From the NCBI GenBank assembly GCA_963931435.1, contig OZ007012.1, positions 186,001 to 250,000 of the forward strand: 64,000 bases of DNA, given 5' to 3'. The notes under the pieces were generated by a model that was given only the letters and a program-made list of their open reading frames with translations, was not told the origin of the DNA and made no database searches. Positions 29,866-38,243 of the stretch are shown piece after piece. Both the position numbers and the translations under genes were made by a program. This DNA comes from Coprousia sp963931435. GTDB taxonomy: Bacteria; Actinomycetota; Coriobacteriia; Coriobacteriales; Coriobacteriaceae. Every line of letters begins with the position of its first letter. The stretch's first letter is position 1.

Positions 29866-31431
29866 GGCTCTTCGGTGGTTTCTGTGGGAGAGATTCCGGC
29901 ATAGGCCCAGCTCAGCGGGCGAAAACAACGATCTGGAACTGAAACGGCCCCGGGAGGGGCCGTTTCCGCGTCATCCGCCTATGATTGCTAAGCCAAATTC
30001 AGACAACCGAAGAGGTGTGACGCATGAAGAGTCTACTACTTCTCGCCCTCGGTCTGGCCCGCACGGTCGTCCTGGGCGCGCGCATCGAGGCCGAGCGCAT
30101 CGTCGTGAGCGTCCGGCCCTACAAGCGCGAGCAGCGCCGCTGCCCCGTATGCGGCAGGGCCTGCGACTTCTACGACATGGCGAACCGCGGGGCCCCCAGG
30201 CTGTGGAGGGCGATGGACCTGGCGCGCTCGGCCTGCTACCTGGAGTACGCGCCCTGCAGGGTGCGCTGCCCGGAGCACGGCGTGCGCACCGAGGCCGTCC
30301 CCTGGGCGCGGCACGGGGCGCGCTTCACGCGCGACTTCGAGGACTGGGTGGCGTGGCTGGCGGTCCGCTGCACCGCCTCGGCGGTCTCCGAGCTCGCCCG
30401 CGTCGAGTGGCACAGCGTGGGCGGCGTGTGCAGGCGCGTCTACGCCGAGCTGGAGGCCGCGCGCGGCGCCTCGAGGTTCGACGGCGTGCGCCGCATCGGC
30501 ATCGACGAGACGTCGTACAAGAAGGGCCACAAGTACGTCACGGTGGTCGTCGACCACGACCGCGGCTGCCTCATCTGGGCGCACGAGGGCACCGGCAAGG
30601 ACGTGCTCAACCTGTTCCTCGACGAGCTCACGCGCGAGCAGAGGCGCGCCATAGAGGTGGTGACCGCCGACGGCGCGAGGTGGATAAGGCAGCTGGTCAA
30701 GCGCCGCTGCCCCAACGCGAGGTGGGTCATGGACCCCTTCCACGTGGTCCAGTGGATGAACGACGCGCTCGACGCCGTGCGCTGCGAGGAGTGGAACGCC
30801 GCCAGGGCCGCCGCCAGGGCCGCCAGGCCCAGGCCCGAGGGCAAGCGCGGCAGGCCTGCCAAAGGCGAGCTGCCGCCCGAGGAGGTCAGGGCGCTCGAGG
30901 AGGAGGCGGCCTCCATCAAGGGCAGCCGCTACGCGCTCGTGAAGAACCCCGAGGACCTCACCGACGGCCAGAGGGCGAGGCTCGAGGCGCTCAAGAAGAG
31001 GGCCGGCTCGCGGCTGGTCAGGGCCTGGGAGCTCAAGGAGGACCTGCGGGCCGTCTTCCGGGCAGCCGACGGCTCCGAGGCCGCCGAGCTGCTCGACGAC
31101 TGGATGCACAGGGCCGCCTACTGCAAGATCGCCAAGGTCGTCGCCGTGGAGAAGAAGGTGCGCCGCCGGCGCGACGACATCATCGCCGCAGTCGAGCTCG
31201 GCATCAGCAACGGGCGCGTAGAGGCCATCAACAACAAGATCAAGGTGGCGGTGAGGATGGGCTACGGCTTCCGCAACACCGACAACCTCGTGGCCCTGCT
31301 CATGCTCAGGTGCGGCGACTGCCAGCCCCAGCTCCCGGGTCGCCCGGTGAAGGCGAGGAAGAAGGGCGTGAAGGGAGCGAAGAGCGTTGCTGCCTAGGCT
31401 AGCCCCTTGTCACACAAACTACCGAAGCCTC
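29866..31431 (+). mobile_element. ISL3-family insertion sequence, copy 1 (1566 bp)
   Basis: Ends GGCTCTTCGGTGGTTTCTGTG and, on the complement, GAGGCTTCGGTAGTTTGTGTG: imperfect 21-bp inverted repeats typical of ISL3. Flanked by the perfect 8-bp target duplication GCATATTG (29858-29865 and 31432-31439). Boundaries were fixed by comparison with copy 2 at 51378-52943, from which only one base difference (31248 G versus 52760 A) was noticed in the transposase gene. Confidence 0.95.
30024..31397 (+). CDS. ISL3-family transposase (copy 1)
   Basis: A 457-aa DDE transposase. N-terminal zinc ribbon (CPVCGRACDFYD...CRVRCPEHG), an HTH-like segment (TASAVSELARVEWHSV), and the DDE core: IGIDETSYKKGH (first Asp), VVTADGARWI (second Asp) and the Glu in NGRVEAINNKIK. 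The first three codons run into AGAGGTGTGACGC upstream. Intact, so both elements may be active. Differs from copy 2 by Ala versus Thr in the NNKIKV(A/T)VRM segment. Confidence 0.95.
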   Translation: MKSLLLLALGLARTVVLGARIEAERIVVSVRPYKREQRRCPVCGRACDFYDMANRGAPRLWRAMDLARSACYLEYAPCRVRCPEHGVRTEAVPWARHGARFTRDFEDWVAWLAVRCTASAVSELARVEWHSVGGVCRRVYAELEAARGASRFDGVRRIGIDETSYKKGHKYVTVVVDHDRGCLIWAHEGTGKDVLNLFLDELTREQRRAIEVVTADGARWIRQLVKRRCPNARWVMDPFHVVQWMNDALDAVRCEEWNAARAAARAARPRPEGKRGRPAKGELPPEEVRALEEEAASIKGSRYALVKNPEDLTDGQRARLEALKKRAGSRLVRAWELKEDLRAVFRAADGSEAAELLDDWMHRAAYCKIAKVVAVEKKVRRRRDDIIAAVELGISNGRVEAINNKIKVAVRMGYGFRNTDNLVALLMLRCGDCQPQLPGRPVKARKKGVKGAKSVAA

Positions 31432-31934
31432 GCATATTGTCTACCACCAACCGGATTGGGGCGCGGACATCGAGTTCACCAACGTCCCGAAAACCATCGG
31501 TGAAGCGTTCGACAACTTCATCGACACGTTCTGGGAGGAATTTCCCGATACGGATACGGACGAGCTTGAGGAGCTCCTACGTAACGCCAAGGACAAGCTC
31601 ATCGCGGATACGAACAGCTTCACATGGTCGTATGGCGATTGCGCTTGGCAATCGGATGCAGCGTTCTTGAACGAGGAGGACGCCCATGCATATTTCCAGG
31701 ACACGTTCCAACTCGCCCAGGTTCCTGCCGAGGACATCGCGGCGTTGCGCACGGCCCTTGCTAAGGTGCGGTCATGCAAGGCCAAGGAGATCGGCGACGA
31801 AGAACTCCTGCGCCATATCGAGGAGAGCTTGGATGAGCGCCACATCGCATTCAGCTACCCCAGTGCTCCGGGCGATACGACCGGCGCCTACGAGTGCTAT
31901 CTAGAAGTAAGCATCGCGGAGCCGTAAGCCCGCC

Positions 31935-32123
31935 TTACGCCTCGAAGCGACGCAGGTCCCACTCGCGGTGCCCGGCCTCGCGGAGAAGCTCCTGCGGGTC
32001 GGCATTCTCCAAGGCTGCCACATCGACGATAGCCCATGGGGAGCCTGAGAACGCAGCGGGCCCCGTCTCTTCGATCAGCGCAGCGCGCAGCCGGTCGACG
32101 TCGACCAGAATCCTCTCGCCCAT
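31935..32123 (-). CDS. 62-aa small protein, left paralogue
   Basis: MGERILVDVDRLRAALIEET ... ending WDLRRFEA. ATG 32123 has GGAGGACGCC upstream. About two thirds of its residues are identical to the 62-aa protein at 50269-50457, on the other side of the BREX locus and in opposite orientation. Both share the central SPWAI.DV..LE.ADP..L. motif. No known domain; the fold looks like a short alpha/beta antitoxin-type protein but that is a guess. Confidence 0.7.
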   Translation of the reverse strand: MGERILVDVDRLRAALIEETGPAAFSGSPWAIVDVAALENADPQELLREAGHREWDLRRFEA

Positions 32124-32198
32124 GGCGTCCTCCAACGTTCAGCCCGTGCATGCTTCAGCTCGAGCGCGGCCGGCACAAGAGGCGGCCGCGCTCGAACG

Positions 32199-32411
32199 CA
32201 ATTTCAAGGCTCTTTTTTAGAGGCGATGCTTGCCGATGAGGGGCGTCCGAGTTCGGTCGCCGATGTTGCCGCACGCATGGGCAAAAGCACCAACTACGCG
32301 CGCGTGTACCGCACGCGCCTGCTCGGACAGGGCGTCATCGATGCTCCCCGACGGGGATACGTTACGTTTGAGATGCCCCTTCTGCGCGCGTATCTCTCCG
32401 AGGAGTTGTAG
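32199..32411 (+). pseudogene. 3' fragment of an ATPase-type gene
   Basis: An open frame without a plausible start, reading FLEAMLADEGRPSSVADVAARMG then STNYARVYRTRLLGQGVI and ending YVTFEMPLLRAYLSEEL. It resembles the C-terminal winged helix that follows the ATPase domain in archaeal-type AAA proteins. The ATPase domain is gone; upstream lies only a GC-rich hairpin (32160-32194). A relic at the left edge of the BREX locus, tail to tail with pglZ. Confidence 0.5.
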
Positions 32412-32449
32412 CGATTTTTCAGCTTATCGAAAGAGGAGCGGGACAGAAT

Positions 32450-35092
32450 TTACAGCCACCAGGCGTTCTCCTCCTCGGGGGCAAAGGCGATCTGCAGCCG
32501 CGTCATAGCCAAGACGATACGCTCTGGATCGGCGGTCGAGAGGGCCTCGCTGCCGATGCGCCGCGCGATGAGCTGGCAGGGGATGTCGCACTTGCCGAGA
32601 TAAGTTGAACGTACGTGCAGCGTGGCTGGGAAAACGCGCTTGGTCGCATCGGCATCGGTGCGGTCGGCGCGTATGACCGCGGTATCGCTCACCGAATCGC
32701 CATCCTCTGTTTGCAGCAGCAATTCATAGGTGGCAGGCAACGTCTTTCCGCCGACAGGCCCATCTTGCAGCACCTCAAGTGAGCAGGTGAGATTTGTGAC
32801 TGCAGAAAGCGGTGTGACGAGCGAGAGTCCGACAAAGGAGCGCTCGGCATAGCCGCGCATGCCGCTGCGGAAGTTCTTGAAGTGGATAACGGGCACGCAG
32901 ATTTCTTGCAGCGAGATTCCTCCGTGGACATAATTGCTTCCGCCCCCGGCCTTTTTAAGGCGCACGGTCTTGTGGGGACAGAGACCGCTGAGCTTGCCAT
33001 TGCTGACGAGGTCGAGCGAGACGGGGAGCATGTAGGCGGAAGAGAGGTTGCGGTCACCCACTACATAGCGCCGCCCCTGCTCAACTATCGTGCCAGTGAT
33101 TTCTGTGGTTGCAATCTTGTCGGTCTCGGCGAGCGGGCGGTAGGTATAGAGAAAGCCGTGATCCGCCGTGATGAGGATGTCGGAGGCGCGAAAGTCGCGC
33201 ACGATGAGGGAAACGAGTTGGGAGAGCTCGCCGATGGTATCAGCGCAGGCGCGGAAGACATCGTCTTCGGTGGTTGCGTCGTCTCCCGTGGCATCGATGC
33301 GGTTGTGATAGAGATAGATGACTGCAGCGTCGCCAACGGCCCTCTTGCGCTCCTCCTTGTTCATCCGAATGAAGTCCGTCGTTTGGATGGTGAGACCTTG
33401 GGCGCCCGGTTGATGTGTGGCGAGGTAAGCGTTGAGCACGTCGTTGCGCGCATTGGTGCTCTGTGTGGGCATGCCGTCAACAGTGGCGGCAAGCGTGCGG
33501 TGCTCTGAGGTGCCGGTGCAGGAGAGCTGATAGCGGTCGTGGGGGAGCAGGGCGGCCATGCCGCAGAGCGTGATGGAGGGAAAGGGCGCTTGCATGCTCG
33601 TTAGACTCGTCTGCCCCTGTGTGGATGCCTCGAGCGCATTGGCGAGTTCGTGTGCGACTTCGTAGCGTAGCGCGTCAGAGATGATGACCCAGGTGTGCCT
33701 CTTCTTACGGGCGAGCGCATCGACGTGAGTGAGGTAGAAATCACCGAGCTGCGGGACTCCAGAGACAAATCCGTCATGGGCAAACGACGTGCTGGCAGTG
33801 CGCTCCCACGTGGCGGAGACGTGCGGGAGAAAGTACCCGCAATACCAGTTCTCAAGCTGGGTGGCGAGGTCGTAGAAGGGAGCGTCCAGTCCATGGGGCG
33901 CGCTGAGCCGCAGGCGGGCAAAGGCGAGGTGGAAATGGCGGTATGCGGTATCGACGCACGCCCAGTCAGTTGTATAGGCATGCCAGACCGCTGCGGCGTC
34001 GTCTTGGGCGAGAGGGTCGTGATGGCACCTAGCGAATGCGCGCAGAGCGAGGGCGGCATCAAGGGCGGCATAGCAGTCGTGATAGGCGTCTGCCCATAGT
34101 CCGGTCCGCCGCTGGTCTATCGCGGTGCGAAGTGTGGCGACATCGGGGCTCGGTGAACACAGCTCAGCAATAAGCCGGCGAATAAGGAGCGCGTCAACAA
34201 GAGGAAGAAGAGGTATATCGAGAAGCTCTGCGATTGAGCGTCCTCTGAGGTGCCCTTCGAGGTCGTAAGTTGATTCGAGTGAAGACGCCGCCTGCATCAG
34301 CGCCTCGCGTGCTTCGGTGTTTGCGGGGACAATTCGCATCCAGAATCGTGCGACATCGGCAGAGTGGCGGAGGGTAAGAGCGTCATCGACGGGCTTGGGA
34401 AGGCCGGAAAGTGCATACGATGCCAAGGTGCTCAAGAGGATGTGCGCGGCGATGCCGTCGGCATCGGCGGGGTCTCCCGTGTAACCAAGACAATCGGAGA
34501 GCAGCTGAGCAAACGCGCGCGCAACACCCGATCTCTTCAGACTGCTCCAGACGCGGTCAGCGCCCTCTGCGTGCGCGCGACAGAGGTAGGCGATGATGAC
34601 GGCCTCAGCGTCGGCGGAGGTGTCGCGTCCCAGTGCTGTTGCCATAACGGCTAGGGCGAGCTCATACGGCGTTTCATAGCGTGCCCGTAGCCCGCGTATG
34701 CGTCGAAGGTGGCCGGCGGTGGAGAGAAAGCCGGCAAAGGAGGCGACGGCATCCCTCATCTCGCGTGTATCGCGTGCGTTGAGCTCGTCGAGGAGAAGCG
34801 TAGTGCGGTCCGCGGCAAAGATGGGGGCGTAGGTCGTTGCATCTGCGAGCCAGTCTGATTCTGCGGGGATTGCTGCGGGACGGTAGACAAGAAGGCGGGC
34901 GTGGGACGGTAAACCATTGAGAGTGCTTTTAAGGGCAAATCGATCCCCCTCAACATCGCTCACGACCTCAACGCCCGGCAAATCAAGTTCGACGAGCATA
35001 TCGGCAAATTCAGCGCCGGGATCGTTCCAGATGACTAGGGGATTCGTCTGGAAGAGCGTGTTCAAACGGTGCTGTATCTCAATCGGTTTCAT
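32450..35092 (-). CDS. pglZ: BREX alkaline-phosphatase-like protein PglZ
   Basis: PglZ is a core BREX protein with an alkaline-phosphatase-superfamily fold. The 880-aa protein starts MKPIEIQHRLNTLFQ, with AAAAGGATCAGC upstream. The N-terminal domain has NPLVIWNDPGAEF...DLPGVEVVSD. The metal-binding core has TWVIISDALRYEVAHEL (about 420) and DILITADHGFLYTYRPL (about 640). The length and architecture match the type 1 PglZ. It is the last gene of the minus-strand operon, 38 bases after the helicase. Confidence 0.93.
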   Translation of the reverse strand: MKPIEIQHRLNTLFQTNPLVIWNDPGAEFADMLVELDLPGVEVVSDVEGDRFALKSTLNGLPSHARLLVYRPAAIPAESDWLADATTYAPIFAADRTTLLLDELNARDTREMRDAVASFAGFLSTAGHLRRIRGLRARYETPYELALAVMATALGRDTSADAEAVIIAYLCRAHAEGADRVWSSLKRSGVARAFAQLLSDCLGYTGDPADADGIAAHILLSTLASYALSGLPKPVDDALTLRHSADVARFWMRIVPANTEAREALMQAASSLESTYDLEGHLRGRSIAELLDIPLLPLVDALLIRRLIAELCSPSPDVATLRTAIDQRRTGLWADAYHDCYAALDAALALRAFARCHHDPLAQDDAAAVWHAYTTDWACVDTAYRHFHLAFARLRLSAPHGLDAPFYDLATQLENWYCGYFLPHVSATWERTASTSFAHDGFVSGVPQLGDFYLTHVDALARKKRHTWVIISDALRYEVAHELANALEASTQGQTSLTSMQAPFPSITLCGMAALLPHDRYQLSCTGTSEHRTLAATVDGMPTQSTNARNDVLNAYLATHQPGAQGLTIQTTDFIRMNKEERKRAVGDAAVIYLYHNRIDATGDDATTEDDVFRACADTIGELSQLVSLIVRDFRASDILITADHGFLYTYRPLAETDKIATTEITGTIVEQGRRYVVGDRNLSSAYMLPVSLDLVSNGKLSGLCPHKTVRLKKAGGGSNYVHGGISLQEICVPVIHFKNFRSGMRGYAERSFVGLSLVTPLSAVTNLTCSLEVLQDGPVGGKTLPATYELLLQTEDGDSVSDTAVIRADRTDADATKRVFPATLHVRSTYLGKCDIPCQLIARRIGSEALSTADPERIVLAMTRLQIAFAPEEENAWWL

Positions 35093-35130
35093 GCTGATCC
35101 TTTTTTATGGGGGGACGGCGCAGGCGCTTG

Positions 35131-37008
35131 TCAGTCATCAAAGAGGCCGGCAAAAATGGCATCTAGGTCTTCATCGGTGGTGGGTTGCGTCTCAATCAGC
35201 TCAGCGTCGATAGCGCGGAGCATGGTTTGCTCCTTTTCCAGTAGCCGCTCGTAGATCTCGCGGTCCATGGAGTAGAGTTTTCCGCCCTGCTCGTACCCTT
35301 CGCTCAGGAAGTAGTAGCGTGTGTCCTGTCCGGCGGGCAGGCCCAAGCGATGGATGCGGTCTTTCGATTGCAGGAGGTGTACCAGGTTAAAGCTGTACTC
35401 GTAGTAAACGGCGTCGTGGCACACCGAGTGGAGCGAGACGGACTCAGCGAGCGTGTGCGGATTGGTGATGAGCACCGGGAAGCGTCCGGCACGGAAATCG
35501 TCGAGGACGCGCGTGCGATCATCGAGCACTACGTCACCCGAGATTACGTGCGCCTCAATGCCCTGCTGGACGAGGTCGCGCCGTAGGGTCTCCATGCTCT
35601 TGATGAAGATGCACCAGACAATGACGGGGCGTCCATCTCGAACCAGATCCTTTATCAAGCGATTGCAGCGCAGCCGTTTTGCCGAGAGGCCTGTTGCGTG
35701 AATCATATCGACGATATCTTGTGAGTAGTCCACCACATCGACCTCGCCCGTATCCTCGTCGACCTCGAGTACCCAGCGAAACTCATTGGGGTCGAGTTCG
35801 GCGAGGAGATCCTCGGGATCGTTCTCGAGCTGCAGCATGCGGAGCATGAGTGTGAGCTTGTTCTTGCGATAGCGGTTTTTGAGCACATGTACCAGCTGGT
35901 TGATACGCGCATCCGCTTCGACCTCAAGAATCTTATCGGGCGAGGCGGGTGGGACGCCTAGGTCTTTTTTGGTGGTACGGCAGAAGAACGGCTGAATGCG
36001 GTTGTTAATAGCAAGTTGCTCCTCGTCGTCGGCACGGCGGAGCTCAGCGCGCGTGAAGCCAAAGAACGAGTCGTACTCGTGGGGGTAGAGGATGTGCAGG
36101 AAATTATAGAGGTCCTCATAGGTATTAGGAAGCGGTGTTCCCGTGAGGGCTAGCGTGTATGCAGCGTCTTGGGCGATGGTGAGCGCTGCGTCAGCTTGCT
36201 TGCCTCCGACGCGCTTGACGCGGTGGACCTCGTCAAAGACGAGCATAGTCTGATGTGCGGCAACTTGCGCGAGCTCGTCGGCGACGCCCGGGGCCGCCTC
36301 GTAGTTGACCAAGATGAGGTTGTAGGTGCCGATCTGCGCTCGAATGAAACGTTGGCGGTCCTTGCGGGTGAGGCGTCTGTATGCCTCGTCTTGCGTAGAG
36401 ATACACGCGAGCGGCCATGAGTCGCCAAAGCAGAGGCGCCATTCGGTTCGCCAAGAATCGAATGCGTTTTTGGGGCAAACAACCATAAGCCGGTGAACCT
36501 TGTTTTGCAAGGCGAGAAAGGCAAAGGCGCCTAGGACCGTTGCCGTTTTGCCAGAGCCGGGGACGGAGAAGTTGCCGGCGCGTGCCATGGTTGCAAGAAA
36601 GAACGCGTCGCGCATCTGCCGGTCTTTGAGGGGGCGGAGCATCATGCGATTAACGGTTTCGGCAAAGGCGGCGAAGCGGTCGGCGTATTTGGGATCGCCA
36701 CGTTTGATCTCATTTCCGGCGCGATAGTGCTCTTCGGCGAGCTCGTGCATTGCGTTGAAGCGGGCCTCGAGTTCCTCGGAAACATTGAGTGTGGTGCCGA
36801 GTGCTTCGGCAACATCGGAGAGGCGTCCGACGATGCGCTCGAAGTCGCCATAGTTGGCCGGTATAGCCAGCTCGAGCGTGCCGCGCGGGCCTTCGCCCAC
36901 AACGTAACGGCGGCAGCGAATCTTGAATTTAGGATTGCGGCGTAACGCGTCGGCGCTAACAGGCTCAGAATCAAGTAAAAGCTGTTCATCATCGAGAAAG
37001 AGGCGCAT
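35131..37008 (-). CDS. SNF2-like DNA helicase/translocase
   Basis: A 625-aa superfamily 2 ATPase. Walker A SVPGSGKTATVLG (~147-159), motif Ia MVVCPKNAFDSWRTEW, DEVH box in MLVFDEVHRVKR, motif III ALTGTPLPNTYEDLYNFL, then the second RecA lobe with PVIVWCIFIKSMETL, RFPVLITNPHTLAESVSLH and the arginine-finger QSKDRIHRLG. The SNF2 motifs (Q..DR.HR.G) are clear. The first ~140 residues are family-specific. Its ATG overlaps the stop of the ParB-like gene, so the two are coupled. Other BREX types carry helicases (BrxHI/HII), but this is shorter and its equivalence to them is not established. Confidence 0.9.
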   Translation of the reverse strand: MRLFLDDEQLLLDSEPVSADALRRNPKFKIRCRRYVVGEGPRGTLELAIPANYGDFERIVGRLSDVAEALGTTLNVSEELEARFNAMHELAEEHYRAGNEIKRGDPKYADRFAAFAETVNRMMLRPLKDRQMRDAFFLATMARAGNFSVPGSGKTATVLGAFAFLALQNKVHRLMVVCPKNAFDSWRTEWRLCFGDSWPLACISTQDEAYRRLTRKDRQRFIRAQIGTYNLILVNYEAAPGVADELAQVAAHQTMLVFDEVHRVKRVGGKQADAALTIAQDAAYTLALTGTPLPNTYEDLYNFLHILYPHEYDSFFGFTRAELRRADDEEQLAINNRIQPFFCRTTKKDLGVPPASPDKILEVEADARINQLVHVLKNRYRKNKLTLMLRMLQLENDPEDLLAELDPNEFRWVLEVDEDTGEVDVVDYSQDIVDMIHATGLSAKRLRCNRLIKDLVRDGRPVIVWCIFIKSMETLRRDLVQQGIEAHVISGDVVLDDRTRVLDDFRAGRFPVLITNPHTLAESVSLHSVCHDAVYYEYSFNLVHLLQSKDRIHRLGLPAGQDTRYYFLSEGYEQGGKLYSMDREIYERLLEKEQTMLRAIDAELIETQPTTDEDLDAIFAGLFDD

Positions 37009-38243
37009 TACCTGTCCTTTTGGATGTTTTCGATTTGAACTTTTAGATTAGCGGCAGTTTGGAGTACGCGTTCAAGGCTGTTGGCCATGTCGGCGAGTTG
37101 ATCTGCCGAGAGTTTAGCAAGAAGCGCGGCGTCAACGCTTTCGAGGCTGCTCAGCGAGTCGTGGATGCTGCGCACCTGACCGTTTTTAATCTTGCTGTTG
37201 CCGGCTTTGGTGCGCGCTTTCTCGTTAGAAGCCTTTTGCTCGTTTTTGAGGTCTTCGTCGGCGGCAACGTGGTCGCGGATGAACTCAGTGGAGACGGCGG
37301 TGTCTTGAGGCATGGCCTCGAGTTTTTCGAGCACTTGCTCAACGATATCCATCTGCTCCTCGACGTATTCACCATCACCCTGCTGCGACGCGTCGATGTA
37401 ATCGCACATGTCGCGGATGGTGCGCACGCGGTCTCCCAAGTTGCCCATAAGGATGTTGGCAAAGACGATGCTCTCCATGTCCTGGCGGTCGTCGTCGTTC
37501 TTGCATTTCTGCAGTTTGGGGGCGAGGGATTCCACAATGCCCTGGAGTCTGAGATCTTGGGCGATATGGTAGGCGCCAGGCGCGTTGATGAACTCGAGGA
37601 AATCGTTCATGATCTCGATTTGCTTGAGGTACTTCTTCATGTCTCCTTTGGAGATGTTGGCGTGCGCACCGTACTCATCGGCAGTCATCTTGCCACCGTT
37701 GACCCACGTATTGATATCGACCAAGCGTGAGATGGGGTCGTAGTCGACCTTCTCGTCGCGACCAAGCTGAATCTCGAGCTCCAGGCCCTTGATAGCCTTT
37801 TCGTCATAGGTATCGGGGAAGATGTAGCAGCGCAAGAAGCGAGGGCTTGCCTCATCGCGGGAGAGCATACGCAGGCAGGTGAAGCGGCGGTTGCCGTCGA
37901 TGACGGTGCCGTTGGAGAGGATGATGGCGACATCCTGCTGACCCTTTGCCTTGATATCGAACTTGGTGGTTTTCAGGCGCTGGGGGTTGTCGTCTTCAAT
38001 CATCTTTTCGATGAGGGCATCCCGCTCATCGATGGCGCTGGGCAGCTCGCCGTGTTCTGTCAGGTACCGGGTAATGAAGGTGGCGATGCGGCCGTTTTGG
38101 ACGTTATAGTGCAATTTATCGATGCGTACTTCGTACACACGTTGGTTTTGGTTCTGTCCACTCACGCGAATCTGCTGTATGTTCTTGGTTGCGCGCAGCC
38201 ATCCTTCTGCCTCACCGGTGCGAATGAACTCGTTGATCTCCAT
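37008..38243 (-). CDS. ParB/sulfiredoxin-fold protein
   Basis: A 411-aa protein with RIDKLHYNVQNGRI (~38-52) and GTVIDGNRRFTCLRML (~113-128), the ParB N-terminal box and G.RR.. signature used for CTP or ATP binding. The middle is helical (YDPISRLVDINTW, ISKGDMKKYLKQIEIM: a helix-turn-helix like that of ParB). The C-terminal ~130 residues are predicted coiled coil (LESVDAALLAKLSADQLADM). It starts 1 base after the winged-helix gene and overlaps the helicase gene. In this context it probably works with the helicase, by analogy with ParB-like/helicase pairs of other defence and modification islands. Confidence 0.85.
   Translation of the reverse strand: MEINEFIRTGEAEGWLRATKNIQQIRVSGQNQNQRVYEVRIDKLHYNVQNGRIATFITRYLTEHGELPSAIDERDALIEKMIEDDNPQRLKTTKFDIKAKGQQDVAIILSNGTVIDGNRRFTCLRMLSRDEASPRFLRCYIFPDTYDEKAIKGLELEIQLGRDEKVDYDPISRLVDINTWVNGGKMTADEYGAHANISKGDMKKYLKQIEIMNDFLEFINAPGAYHIAQDLRLQGIVESLAPKLQKCKNDDDRQDMESIVFANILMGNLGDRVRTIRDMCDYIDASQQGDGEYVEEQMDIVEQVLEKLEAMPQDTAVSTEFIRDHVAADEDLKNEQKASNEKARTKAGNSKIKNGQVRSIHDSLSSLESVDAALLAKLSADQLADMANSLERVLQTAANLKVQIENIQKDR

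Larger units (their letters stand above)
29616..31927 (+). pseudogene. 245-aa hypothetical gene interrupted by ISL3 copy 1
   Basis: The left part (29616-29865, GGAGG ribosome site, MCQPYSKLKLRCAFKADW) and right part (31440-31927) join in frame across the IS when one GCATATTG copy is removed, giving ...DGGHI-VYHQPDWGADIEF... and an uninterrupted 245-residue acidic protein ending YECYLEVSIAEP. The left fragment now reads into the IS and stops at 29942; the right fragment has a possible internal ATG at 31667. The protein family is not recognised. High Asp/Glu and Trp content, no signal peptide or TM segment. Confidence 0.85.

Noticed and set aside
30036..31109. 357-aa minus-strand ORF inside each IS (also 51548-52621)
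   Set aside because: Antisense shadow of the transposase; Pro/Ala/His-rich with no known family.
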